Positions 24,240 to 34,999 of a stretch of 64,000 nucleotides of DNA are shown here, in pieces. Position numbers and translations under genes: made by a program. The stretch comes from Membranipora membranacea. Its lineage: Eukaryota; Bryozoa; Gymnolaemata; Cheilostomatida; Membraniporidae. The stretch lies in contig OU612068.1 in assembly GCA_914767715.1 (NCBI GenBank), forward strand, positions 27,466,001-27,530,000, written 5' to 3'. Each line of letters opens with the position of its first letter. The stretch's first letter is position 1. The notes under the pieces are model-generated. The model was given only the letters and a program-made list of their open reading frames with translations. It did no database searches and was not told where the DNA came from.

Positions 24240-24708
24240 TTGATGGCCTGTCTAGTGGTTGAGATGATTCAGTCTGATCTACACATTCGTCATAGACCAT
24301 CACTGCTCCTCTCTTACTTAGAAATACTAGTTCACCAGTCTGTATCAGGGCTTGAGCATCTTGAATACACAAAAATTAGGTAATGAATTCTAGTCCACAT
24401 CTACCAATCAGCCTCACATCTACTTCCCCAGAACCTCAATAACTTTTGTTCATTATTTATCAGACATTAAACCATTAATTTGCAAGATTCACATGTTATT
24501 TTTAATTTGAAATGGTTACAGGGAATTTTGATAGACCCAGCAAAATCTAAAATGTAATCAAATATTTTATAAACTAACCTCCTTCCCGCTCAAAAGTGAT
24601 GATGATTGATGATATCTCTTCCATCTTTCCTCTCTACTGTTCCGGTAACCTTGCGTTTTAGGTTATTCAGCATGACATTAGACAGAGTCTCCTCAAATTT
24701 GACCAACA
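24240..24708 (-). pseudogene. Type g RRM-like pair, first of three, frameshifted
   Basis: Exon 24579-24708 starts VLVKFEETLSNVMLNNLKRK, matching the type g cores. Near its end it reads INHHHF and a stop, while the expected IIITFEREG is present one base over. The exon is 130 bp, which breaks the phase. The partner exon 24240-24359 (DAQALIQTGELVFLSKRG) is open and well spliced. Confidence 0.75.
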
Positions 24709-24964
24709 CTAGGGAGTAGAAAAAAGGTAAAGGCTATTAAATTTGGTATCAGTCAGTGTTATAGACTATACCCATAGATATAAAAACCATTTTTGTATCT
24801 ATAGCTATATCTAAAGGTCTGTTTGTCCACTTGCCTTTGTATTATGACTGTAGTTTGTCAATTTCTTTGGGTAAGAACTGAACATTGTAGCGCAGCCTGT
24901 CTTTACAAGCTTGTCAAGACCGGCCTTTCATTTAGAATAGAAAACAAAATGCTGAGTCATGCTA

Positions 24965-25094
24965 TCTAGATTCACAGCCAGCCAGCCCTTAAAAGCGTTC
25001 GGGATGGCGATCGCGGCCGTAGGCGGTCGTTAACGACCGCCTACGGCCGCCATCGCCATCCCGAACGCTTTTAAGGGCTGGCTGTGTCTAGATT
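24965..25094. mobile_element. 114-bp near-perfect palindromic MITE with 8-bp target duplication
   Basis: TCTAGATT (24965-24972) and TCTAGATT (25087-25094) flank an element that begins CACAGCCAGCC and ends GGCTGGCTGTG. The arms meet at gtcgttaacgac with no loop. By eye they differ by one base and one four-base insertion. The 8-bp duplication points to a hAT-type source. The GC content stands out from the AT-rich surroundings. Confidence 0.9.
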
Positions 25095-25435
25095 ATGTGG
25101 CCCTACAATTTGAGATAGAATAACAATAAACTCATAAATTGATTAGTCAACTTATCTGAAATATGTTGAATTATCTATTTGGAAATGTTTTGGTAAAATG
25201 TGAGATGAAACCTACCTTCCTTAAACTGGTTTTAAATATAATTTGTCAAGGTTTTAATTTTGATATATTATTAATTTATCTTAACTGTGAATACAGTCGT
25301 TCATGTCGTTTCAGATCACTCACTCTGTGAGCTAGCTTTTATGGGTAAAGAGAACAATTGTGTCCAGCTCAAACCAAAGAGTTTTACAGCCAGAATTTTG
25401 GTATTATCTGTCAATGACCATTGGCCAGCCGTCTA

Positions 25436-25523
25436 AAGCTGCTTTTACACTGGTGTTCACACTGACCGATTTTTGCACGAGGAGACAACTCGGTACGATT
25501 ATCGCCTAGTGTAAAAGCAGCTT
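25436..25523. mobile_element. Small inverted-repeat element
   Basis: AAGCTGCTTTTACACT (25436-25451) is mirrored exactly by AGTGTAAAAGCAGCTT (25508-25523) around a 56-bp middle. The form fits a short MITE, but I see no clear target duplication. Confidence 0.65.
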
Positions 25524-25666
25524 GACTCTAATCAAGCCATATCATGTGTTTGAGTATATCCTTTCTCTGTGTTAATATGCTAGGCATAATTTGACTAAAT
25601 CGCAAGTTTTGATTAGAATTATTGACCTAAATAGCAGGGACTTATAATCTCGAACCTTGACCATGC

Positions 25667-26298
25667 CTTTTGTGATTGGTGGAGGTTTCTCAACCTCTTT
25701 TGGTGCAGGAGAGTACAAGTATAAGTGGAATGAAGCTTCTACTATGATACCACTATGTAATCTGTGGGATTTTGTTGATACCGCAAGAGCAGCAACTAAA
25801 AACAAAAATATCATATTGATCATGTGACCTGCCGGTTGTTAACAAAACACAGGCAATGGAACAAGATACAGAGCAACATTTTCATGTATCATGCAGTTAA
25901 ATTTGTCTTTTTAGATACAGAAAGATATTGATTCCATAATAAAACCCTATAATCTATCAAATATAACTCACAATGTGGTCCAAACATGTAACTTCACAGA
26001 GTGAAGGTGATGCACCAAGAGTCATGCATCATCCGTGGACAGTGTTAGTAGGTAGATGGCTCATAAATGATCATAAATACTGGGTGTATCTGTGAAGATG
26101 GTGCAGTGAAAAGTTGAGCTTTAGATGTGTTACCTGAAGCAGTCTCTATTTGAATGATTGCACCGGCCTTTTCATCCAGGTTCAGTATCTGCACTCTGTT
26201 CAGATAACAACTGTCCTGTCCAAATGCCTCCTTTAGATCCTTTTCTGACAGCGCCATCTTACTTCGATTACTAATTATCTTCACTGAAATCACAGGCT
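25667..26298 (-). pseudogene. Type C RRM-like pair, second exon with GC donor
   Basis: Exon 26134-26298 (EPVISVKIISNRSKMALSEK, with DEKAGAIIQIETAS) is a clear beta1-alpha1-beta2-beta3 core like 60777-60941. Exon 25667-25795 (VAALAVSTKSHRLHSG) is the alpha2-beta4 half like 60380-60547. Where the complete gene has AAAAAAG|GT the copy has ACAAAAG|GCATGG. It therefore keeps phase only if the GC donor is used. Confidence 0.72.
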
Positions 26299-27371
26299 CT
26301 GGAAAATTTGAAGATAAATATACAGATGTATAGCGTTGCCACAATTATGTGAATGGTTCGTACAGAGCTGGGATAATGTGGAGGAAGAAGTGTGCTGTCA
26401 GTACCAAAAATGGGCACTCAAGATATGTTGTTATATTCTTTGAGCCGCAGTCAGAGGGTACAGATAGATATGAAAACAAATGCACCCAGTAACCTCCATG
26501 GTATTTAGTAATCACAAGCATAAACAACGAGCAGAGAGACACAGAAGTGATCCATCAAAGATGTAACAAAGACAACCGGAGCATGCTAATCCGGTCAGAA
26601 AATAGGAATTCCAGTGACGCAGTAATTTGGTTTTCCAATACGTCATAGTACCAAGTACCAAGTAATCTTCAGGGTGACACGGAAGTAATAAATCATGGAG
26701 TAACAACAACAAAGTCGGCCCAAAAATAGAACAATAAATTCCAGAGGGTAGACTGAGGAACAGCAGCAATTTACCACATGACGTGACCACAGAACGGTTT
26801 CATATAACAAAGCCACAAGAGAGCCACTAATCCGCTGACAGCTAATCAGACGACAACAAGCAGAGTCAGCACAAAAATCGGCACCTATATAAAGGCCGAA
26901 ATTTTGAACAGTAAATCAGTACAGTTTAATTCTTTGAGCAGCACAGTCAACTTTTTACATAGCTAGAAAAAGATATTATAATTTTGATTTAATAAATACT
27001 AGTTTTAAATCAGAGATCTTTGTTAGAACGCTAAGACTAAAGTGGAGTCTAAGGACCAATATATACTGCGAGTATCATTTGAATTACTTTATCATTTTTC
27101 TATAAGTATCAAAACAATAAACCAATGAACTCCCTGGAAGAGGGAGTTCATTGAATAAACCATAACTTTAGTGAATAAACTGTTGTAGTTGATTTCTATG
27201 CATATAGTAATTGGTGAAGTAATTCTGGACAGTTCGTCAGGTACTCAGACGTTAGGTCAAATTCACTAAGAGTTTATAAGACAAATTTTGCAATCAACAG
27301 AAGTAAGTCGTGATTAATTGTTACCATAACAACACTCTGAAACAGGATTCAAAATTAACTTGGGAGGTTTA

Positions 27372-27552
27372 ATCATTGTGACCCACCGTTAAACGCAGGT
27401 AATTCGCGTCGGTGCTCATATCAAAGTCGGAAATCATTGTGACCCACCGTTAAACGCAGGTAATTCGCGTCGGTGCTCATATCAAGTCGTAAATCATTGT
27501 GACCAACAGTCAAACGCAGGTAATTCGCGTACTGTGCTCATATCAAGTCGGA
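27372..27552. repeat. Tandem repeat, three copies of about 60 bp
   Basis: Each unit carries aatcattgtgacc, the core gttaaacgcaggtaattcgc and a tail gtgctcatatcaa. A fourth degenerate copy may follow near 27580-27620. Confidence 0.92.
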
Positions 27553-28785
27553 AATCATATTGAGTTTGAATCATAGATAAGTATCATGGTGAACTACTGT
27601 TAAAAGCAGGACAGTAATAAGTGGTAGTCATTTCTGCTTGGGGGTTAAATAGGTTAAGTTTCGAAATAATAGTTTAGGATTAGATTCTTGTGTTTTAAAG
27701 AAGTAGGACGCTACCGATTTAATATAAGATATCTCTAATCTGTAAAACATTAATTCAACATTGAATAGAGAATTTGAACATCAATTTTAGAGTGACCACA
27801 GACTGATACCTCTTTCCTTCACTAGAAATTGGGTTGGAGTCTTTAGCTAATTTAACTTGGCTAAGAGGCCTGTGATACTGATACACCGCATTGATTACCT
27901 GATTGGGCTTCCAGGCACTATACAGAGATCAAGTAGGTGCTCATAATTGAAATCAGTCACTAAGTTGAATAACAAAAATATCAAACGCACCTGAACACAT
28001 TCATAAATAGTGGTTGTGTCGTACTTACATCTAAGGATAATATTGACTTTGTGGTGCAAGAGCATTGTCTCAAAACTCATCAAGAGTTTTACTGTTAGAA
28101 CAAGCTAGGGGTCTTAGCAGGTTATCGGCAGGAACCTTTCGTAAACAGCTTGAAGGCAACTTCTAGTGAAGCTAAGAAAAGGTCAGGCTCAATAACAACC
28201 CTTAGTAAATTACTTTGTGGAGTAGTGGGAACCAGCTGTTCGTCACTAGAAATTAATAAGTTAAATACCTCGTACTCACCAGAGTGCTAGTATTACCAAT
28301 TGGAACCACGTTTTAATAGATTTGAGCGATCTTGTCTTTCTTCAGTGCATGATAGAGGAGGTAACTCCAAATTAGAACTACAAATAAATTACACAACAAT
28401 AAAGTGACATTTAGAAGTGTCCGGAGTGCAAGATTTAAAACCAATACTAGAACCATAGATAGAACCAAATTTAAAAGTAGGACGGTTATAGAACAACTAT
28501 ACATACTAATAATACACAGCATATACTTTAGTATAGGATAGTACCAATTCCGTTCCTCTCTTAAAGTATATGCACAGTGAGTTCAATTTCTTCACAGTAC
28601 AAACATATTCATAAATAATATTGCAGAACTAGTGGCTGTACCGCATGATAATGGTCTCTCGTAAAACTAAAAATGTAATAATATTCTATTATGTCTAGAG
28701 TTTAAACTAAATACAATCACAATGGTTCAATACTTCGAACGAGTTGTCTGCTCCTGAATGAAGAATGCTTACAATTTCCATGATG

Positions 28786-28870
28786 ATAAAACTTCGGAAA
28801 AGAACTTCCGCAGCAGGAATTGAACACGGACCTCCTGTTAATTGCTATCTATTCATCTACGCTGACAATG
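28786..28870 (-). mobile_element. tRNA-like SINE fragment
   Basis: On the minus strand a B-box-like GTGTTCAATTCC (28816-28827) lies downstream of an A-box-like CAGCGTAGATGAATAG. Related but more degraded sequence is seen near 32255-32345 (gaatgcaaaccatttccatg and similar). Confidence 0.5.
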
Positions 28871-29006
28871 CAAACCAACATGGTTCCCCAATAAGATTGA
28901 AGAAGTGCAAACCAATGCAAACAGCAGTTTACCCAAATACTATTCTCGTGTATCGATTAGCGCTAAAACCGACGTGACGTCAATGGAGTTGATAATATAT
29001 ATTTAC

Positions 29007-29464
29007 CAAGTGAGCGTGGATTGATCTTCATTGCTGTATCAGGGTCCTCCTTGTCAAAATATTGTGTTCCTAGACCTAATAGCTTCATTACATCTGCAAA
29101 TAACCTGAACGCTATCAGAACGATTCAACATCATGTTACACTATTTATCAATAGTGATACTGAGGAAGACAAAAAGGGTGGTTGAGGCATTATCAAGTTT
29201 TGTCACAGTGGCGAATTCAAGCAGCAATTTATAGCAGAACAAGTTCAAACAAATGATATCACTAATCACATTCACCTGATGGGTCAGCATCAAATCTGAA
29301 TATCTCTTTTGGCGGTTGAAATGACCGTTCATAAATCGTTGCTTTCAGTCGATTCTCCACGGAGCTGCTTGTTTCATTAGCAAAGCACTCTTTGAGATGT
29401 TCCTTGAGAACTTCATACACATCCCTCGGAGGATCACTGATCCCCTTCGCAATCTCAATACAGG
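29007..29464 (-). pseudogene. Type III RRM-like pair
   Basis: Exon 29276-29464 (ACIEIAKGISDPPRDVYEV... ending EIFRFDADPS) and exon 29007-29093 (DVMKLLGLGTQYFDKEDPD) are both open with consensus donors and acceptors. They match exons 61943-62110 and 61407-61493 of the complete gene. Core and alpha2-beta4 halves are in separate phase-1 exons. Confidence 0.75.
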
Positions 29465-29933
29465 CTTGAAAATAAATACGTCATATTTATTAATGTTTTG
29501 AGAATTCATATGAATAGAAGAGGTGACTTGTGAAATGAATGGAATGAATGAAAGAATGGAAATTTGTCCCTCAAAAAAAATTCTTTCTCTCAAAATTTAG
29601 TTCTAAAGACTTTTTGTGTATTCTAATGCAAACAAAAATCACACTTCGCAGGACTATAGGTCTCAATCTCATTGCAGGCTTTCCCACCAACAAATGGTTA
29701 CACATAGGAAAATATGGCATGCCGTTCGAGCAACAGAATATGTAACCTTATTGACCGATTTAAGGAATTCTAAGGAATTCAATGGTGTTTTTCAGCACCA
29801 AAGTTCAATAAAATTTCTAATTTGTCCATCACTAGTCTGAGCAAAGACTGTTTCAAATGCTTGTTTGTCAACTGCATGATAAGAGTGTATTTTTTACCCT
29901 AAAATTTATAGCAAGAAAAGCACAAAGGCTTAC

Positions 29934-30169
29934 TTGTAGTACTACTCCTCTGGCTGGCCTTCAGATATGTCTTTACGAAGCAACAGTGGAGAAGGTGTTC
30001 TGATCCGATCATGTGCCATTCTGACAGTAGATAATCTCATGATTCGAGGTGCAGGTGTTGGGGTTCTACAGGGGACTAGTAACAGGGCGTCTATCAGGAC
30101 TATAATCTCCAAAATCCAAGGTCATCGAGCTGTTGGTACTAGATCCACCATAAGCACCTGCTCGGGCCT
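29934..30169 (-). pseudogene. Broken linker exon
   Basis: It opens with NSSMTLDFGDYSPDRRPV, which resembles the linker exon 62548-62763 (SSSMTLDLELSGG). After VTSPL it meets TAG in frame. One frame over, the similarity resumes with DRIRTPSPLLLRKD, matching SRTLTPSPLTLQKD in the complete gene. So a single-base shift lies in a CCCC run near 30073-30078, and a second stop (TAG) lies near the donor. An assembly error in the homopolymer could explain the shift but not the second stop. Confidence 0.7.
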
Positions 30170-30339
30170 CTACGAAATAAAGTACATGAAACCTTGTAAA
30201 CAAAATTATGTACTGTATGCAAAATATTCGATCAAAAAAATTTTTTAGATGTCCAGGAAATTGTATGTTTGAGTACAATATCCCATACACTGAAGCAAGT
30301 TTCAGTCTAGTACTGTTAAAATAAATGCAAATTGCTTTT

Positions 30340-30393
30340 CAGATAGGATAGGATACGGATAGAGTTATAAACTCTATGACTATCCTATCCTAT
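30340..30393. repeat. Short hairpin repeat
   Basis: aggataggatacggatagag is followed, across taaa-rich centre sequence, by its imperfect inverse ctctatgactatcctatcc. It is one of several 50-100 bp foldbacks in this window. Confidence 0.6.
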
Positions 30394-31403
30394 TAGGAAT
30401 TACCTCACCTACTCAATGTAGCTGTTAGGTGATGAGTTGACCAGAAACAAAATGCCACATGCGTCTAGGGGCAAGAAAAATAAGTTTTTCAACTGCATCA
30501 GCTCAACGGAAACGTTAATCTAGTTTATCTATTTCACTAAAGTTTAACGCTGTTATGTTACCTCATGATTAATGGGTAAAATTGTGCACATGGCTATATC
30601 ACTGTGTTTCAAGTTCCAAGGCGAAGATCAGGGCAGAAAATTTGTTGCATATGCTTGTCAAAATAGAGGCAATCTGGAAAATTTCAGCCGAAATACCACA
30701 GCACATGTAACATGACCACTTTCCATCCAAATCTACATATCTTGTTTACTTGTTTAAAATGACAGTTTTGCAAAAAATAGTAACTACTATGATATCAACA
30801 AACATAAAAATTTCAACATCAACAGGTCAGGGAAGGATATTTTGGTGAAAGAGACGATTGAATAGCTTTTCAAAACAAACATACAGACTTGTGAAACAAT
30901 TGTCATATTATGACAAGTCTTTCACTGGTTTCGGATCTTATAAAAATTGAGGCTCTTGAAAAAGTAGCCAGTACAGTTATGATTTTGATGATTTTGTGTA
31001 GAATAGCTTGAAAATTCTCTTCATGCACTATCACATATGTAGCGCAGCCACATGTATGATACAGAATGGCTACTATTTTGAAAGCCCTACGAATGATTGG
31101 ATTTACAATAGGCAATGTTTACTTTGACATCCAAAAATAGGAAACGAAATTGACATAAATAATAATCTTTACAGGCATAAGGCCACAATTAAGACTTAAA
31201 ATATTTCCCATAAGGCCGCGCGGCAAAATAGCCTCAGGTTGCCCACAGCTGGTCTAGGTGATTAACAATTTACAAGTCAAATAAAAAAACTCTGAGGAAC
31301 TGAGGGTCTTTCTCAACAAACAATCAATCTTGAAACATGATTCGCTACCAATTGATGAGTTAGCTTCTTTGTCAATTACCTTCCATATGACCTTAAGCAT
31401 TAC

Positions 31404-31969
31404 TTGACTCAGATGATAGTCCATAAAAGCTGACAGTGGCACTCAGATTTGGGGTAATACTCCATTTTCCATTTCCAACCACCCTGTCTGCATCTGAAAA
31501 ATTTTCTGAGATTTTTGTTAATCTGACCACCATTATGAGGAGAGATGATGGAGTCTGACACATGCATCGCTCATAGGGCACTTTGGTCTTAAGTCCTTCA
31601 AGACTGGGAGCTGGGATAGGGAACAGTGATATGTATAAAAGTACTTATTTGGCTAAATACAGATTGATGTAGGCCTTGTCGCTACTCTGTTTCATGGATA
31701 ATCCTGCACAGTTTTATATTCTCAAAGTATTGAAAACCTCAGTGACTCACATTCTACTCTTTTAAAAACAGCTAGTAGATCAAAATCATTCTGTTGCTCC
31801 CAAGATTCAACCTTCGTACCGTCTGGCAGCGATTTCGTCACCATTCTTTTGTTGATTTTTCCATCACTATGGAACAGAACTTCCCAAAGTGAAGGGCGTA
31901 TTCTTATCTCAGATTCCACATCATCAGAGTCTAACAGCTGCTGCCGGTCCCCCAAAATTCTCTCCGCAT
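31404..31969 (-). pseudogene. RRM exons: alpha2-beta4, one RRM core, then its alpha2-beta4
   Basis: Exon 31751-31969 starts DAERILGDRQQLL, an alpha2-beta4 half matching the first in-window exon of the complete gene (DAERLTEGEKLL). It continues into a new core (WEVLFHSDGKINKRMV, ending DLLAVFKRVE). Exon 31404-31493 (ADRVVGNGKWSITPNLSATV) is its second half. Both exons are open with sound splice sites. No further exon upstream of 31969 was found before the repeats begin. Confidence 0.75.
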
Positions 31970-32599
31970 CTAAAATGTTATTTACACATAAAGCATAATT
32001 ATAAATGAACTCATGCTGACAGTCCTGTTGATAGCTAAAACTCATGTTACCAAAATCTATAATCTGAAGAGCAAAACTTCTATAATAAGTACAATCAGCA
32101 TAGAAAATTTTAACAGAAGCTTTTTAACTCATTAACCCTTCTTACCTAGTCTTTTCTCAGCTGCCCCATTTTTGTTTTTTGTGTTGGTGACAACAAAAAC
32201 AATAAAAGAGAGACCGCTGGGATGGGATAAGGCTATTACAACTAATCATCACTATGGTCACTTACCTAAAATGGGTGGTCCACTCCCATGTCGAATGATG
32301 AATGCAAACCATTTCCATGATGAAAAAACATCAGAAAGGATCTGCCCGGGTTTCTCAATTTATAACGAAGTGAGAGCTCATTCTTATTGACAGAGCCCCT
32401 GCATCATAATGGGAATTCCTATGCCAGCCGTCCTGGCCAGTATCCATAACTACAACTACAGTTTGATTACATTTTCCCGAATTTGGAGTTGCTCCACCTT
32501 GAGTAGCCGGAATAATAATATATAGAAGGCCACGGCTTGTGATGCAATAACATTTGAATCAAACTTGATTGAACGAGTATGCAGGTGCATTTTTATCAA

Positions 32600-33085
32600 G
32601 CAAACAGTTTCATTTGAACTCTTTATCTTTCTCGCTGGAAATACCTATGCTGGAAAGCCAGATCTGATAATTGAAAATTACTCATGTCATTTGGGGGATT
32701 TCCCATGATTCCTTCTACTTGGTCATATCTTTGCTAGAGCAAATACATACCTATGCTTTGGTTTAACACCTGACTGTGATTCTAGGTTTTTCTATACATA
32801 TATTGTGCGGTCTTAATTATATCTCATCCATCACTTTTCTGCGAGAATATCTATACACAGACTGCGGTTAACAAGAGGGAAAGAACAAGTCTGAGCTACT
32901 TTTAGTTGCTCCCAATTGATTAGTCAAACTTATTGGCTGCAGTGTGACCAGTCGATTGGGTTGCAACACCAAATGCCAGCAATCTATTCCTTTGCTACTT
33001 GCTGTACCTGGTTACTACATCACATTACAATCACTGAGAGAAGCGATGGATGAGATATAAATAAGGCCATACAATAAATATATGT
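32600..33085. repeat. Dispersed repeat, copy A
   Basis: Shares phrases with 33519-34165 and 36240-36640, such as tttctcgctggaaatacctatg, cttggtcatat and the ending gagagaagcgatggatgagat. Three partial copies lie within 4 kb. Their interruptions by the MITE and the LINE show a layered insertion history. No coding was recognised. Confidence 0.65.
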
Positions 33086-33452
33086 TGCAACCAAGGTTTC
33101 GCAGCAACGCATTAATGGGTAGTAAATAATGTGCTAGGCAGCATCTGCTTTGTGCATTATGCGATGCAAAACTCAAAGTAGTAGCTGATTCTAAGCTGGG
33201 TAACCCTTCAGTTTAGGGGAGGTTCCATGACATTGATGTAATGATGATAGCACAGGCTAAATAATAACAGGAACAGGAAACTGCTCTGTGGTATTCTATT
33301 TTAGCTGAGTTTGAGTGCCTGATGGATGAAATGTTTCACAAGAATTCTGGCTGAATAATCATCTGAATTATATTTTGTCTTTTTCCCTATGTAGAAGGTG
33401 CAATCTGCTATAAATCAATGCGAAGTTGTTTGAAACCCTGGTTGCCCTTACA
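33086..33452 (-). mobile_element. MITE copy 3, inverted orientation, one end damaged
   Basis: Begins GCAACCAAGGTTTCGCAGC, the inverse of the right end of the family, and ends CTGGTTGCCCTTA. The TTAA duplications are not intact. A 67-bp sequence ending atatatgttgcaacc flanks it on both sides (33026-33092 and 33452-33518). Confidence 0.8.
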
Positions 33453-33518
33453 ATCACGGAGAGAAGCGATGGATGTGATATAAATAAGGCTATACAACAA
33501 ATATATGTTGCAACCATC

Positions 33519-34165
33519 GACTTAATATATTATGTCTATGGATGCAACCTAGACTTACCTAAAGTGAATGCAAGGTACCTGAATCTCCTAGGGTGAAGAG
33601 TCAGGTACAAGGTAGGTATATGACTATCCCTATCCCTTTGCTCGGTAGCAGCAGAAAGAATGGCATTTGACATGAAACTGGCTGTCAGTTTCCTTTTAAC
33701 TAGATGTACCTTCATGCTTGAAACCCCTATGTAGGAAAACTAAAGCAGCCATTTGATAATTGCCTATATAAATCGGGAGGGGGGATAGTCCACACTTCCT
33801 ATAGCTATACAAGGTTAAATTTTTGCATCATCAAACGGACGAATTTATCATTTGGAAGAACACCCGACTGTTATTCTAGGTTGCTTCATGTGTATAATGG
33901 GTGGTCTCGTTTATATCCCATTCATCACTTTTCTGTGAGTATAACCATACACTGGCTGCAGGTAGCAAGAGGAAAAAAGTCTGATCAATTTTTTTCTGTT
34001 TCCAGTCGACTGGTCAGGCTGTGTTTGCTGCATTGTGAGCAGTCGGTGGTATTAAACTCCAAATGCCACCTATCTATTCCTCTGCGCTACTTGCTGTATC
34101 TGGTTACTACATCACATTACAATCACGGAGAGAAGCGATGGATGAGATATAAAAAAGGCCATACA
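33519..34165. repeat. Dispersed repeat, copy B
   Basis: Partial copy of the family at 32600 and 36240, sharing cttacctaaa, gacagtttccttttaac-like sequence and the ending gagagaagcgatggatgagat. The LINE fragment starts directly at its right end. Confidence 0.65.
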
Positions 34166-34233
34166 ATAAACATAAACTTAATAGTCTGCCAATCATATCA
34201 AAGGTGTTTGAGCTAGCTATGAAAAATTAAATT

Positions 34234-34653
34234 ATGACCTTTATCGAAACACATGGAATACTCTCAGATAGACAATTCGGTTTTCGTAAGCACCATTCCA
34301 GTGAACAGTTACTACTTTCTCTTTTACAAAATTGGAGAACAACGCTAGACAACCCTCAACCGAATTTCATAGGTGCACTCTCTTTGGACGTACGTAAAGC
34401 ATTTGACACTATAAATCATGGACAACTCATCCACACTCTAAAGCGACTAAATTTTGCAGAGTCAACAACAAAATTATTTACATCCTATCTTTCACATCGA
34501 ACCCAAATCATGAAAGTTGATGATGATCAGTCCAGTGCACTACCGATTACATGTGGAGTACCCCAAGGAAGTGTTCTAGGTCCAATCTTATTCAATCTTG
34601 CTGTCAATGATCTCCTTAAAGGGCAACCAAGGTTTCAAACAACTTCTCATTGA
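34234..34653 (+). pseudogene. LINE reverse transcriptase, first part
   Basis: Open from 34234 and carrying the fingers and palm motifs up to LGPILFNLAVNDL. From 34616 the frame is MITE sequence, so the last 12 or so codons are not LINE. The next LINE codons resume at 35000. Confidence 0.88.
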
Positions 34654-34999
34654 TGGCCATTGATTAATAGCAGATTGCACCTTCTGCATGGGGAAAAAGC
34701 CAAAATATAATTCGGATGATTATACAGCCAGAATTCTTGTGAAACATTTCTTCCATCAGGCACTCAAACTCAGCTTAAAGAGAATACCACATAGCAGTTT
34801 CCTGTTCCTGTTATTATTTAGCCTGTGCTCTATAATAATTACAGCAAAGTCTTGGAACCTCCCCTAAACTGAAGTGTTACCCTGCTTAGAGTCAGCAACT
34901 GCTTTGAGTTTTGCATCGCGTAATGCACAAAGCTGATGCTGCCCAGCACATTATTCCTACCCATTAATGCATTGCTGCGAAACCTTGGTTGCCCTTTAA
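34616..34999. mobile_element. TTAA-flanked MITE copy 4, inside the LINE
   Basis: TTAA at 34616-34619 and 34996-34999 bracket AGGGCAACCAAGG ... CCTTGGTTGCCCT. The flanking LINE codons join in frame if one TTAA is kept, so the boundaries are exact. It is younger than the LINE copy it interrupts. Confidence 0.95.

Larger units (their letters stand above)
26320..28990. other. 2.7-kb intron with repeats and a possible retroelement promoter
   Basis: The intron between 29007 and 26298 is larger than the equivalent one in the complete gene (61407 to 60941). It holds a TATA-like tatataaagg near 26886-26895, a 13-bp stem hairpin (caatgaactccct / agggagttcattg, 27124-27155), the three-copy repeat at 27372-27552 and a SINE-like copy near 28786-28870. 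No coding is recognised. Confidence 0.5.
16270..31969 (-). pseudogene. Decaying partial duplicate of the PARP14-like RRM array
   Basis: Seventeen exon-like blocks, almost all phase 1 at both ends: 31751-31969, 31404-31493, 29934-30169, 29276-29464, 29007-29093, 26134-26298, 25667-25795, 24579-24708, 24240-24359, 23175-23300, 22658-22777, 20948-21073, 20392-20499, 18327-18491, 17545-17631, 16595-16747, 16270-16408. They follow the same order as exons at 63.97-56.8 kb of the complete gene: linker, type III RRM, type C RRM, type g RRM, type III, type C. The type g pair occurs three times here instead of once. Lesions: a frameshift and stop in 29934-30169, frameshifts in 24579-24708 and 16270-16408, and a lost donor at 23175. 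No macrodomain, WWE or catalytic exons follow; the array stops next to the gypsy LTR. Most blocks are still open, so decay is recent or a shorter product survives. Confidence 0.75.

Noticed and set aside
27124-27155. Hairpin resembling a bacterial terminator
   Set aside because: No T tract follows, and the context is a eukaryotic intron.
27372-27552. Regular repeats that might suggest a CRISPR-like array
   Set aside because: Three directly adjoining copies without unique spacers, in an animal intron.
16270-31969. Reading the 16-32 kb exons as the 3' part of the complete PARP14-like gene
   Set aside because: The catalytic domain and stop at 38553 end that gene, and the 16-32 kb blocks match its N-terminal exons, so they belong to a separate copy.
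32121-32250. Possible first exon of the duplicate ending AAEKRL at a GTAAG donor
   Set aside because: The only ATG nearby runs into TAG at the donor, and the in-phase frame has a stop upstream. It overlaps SINE-like sequence.
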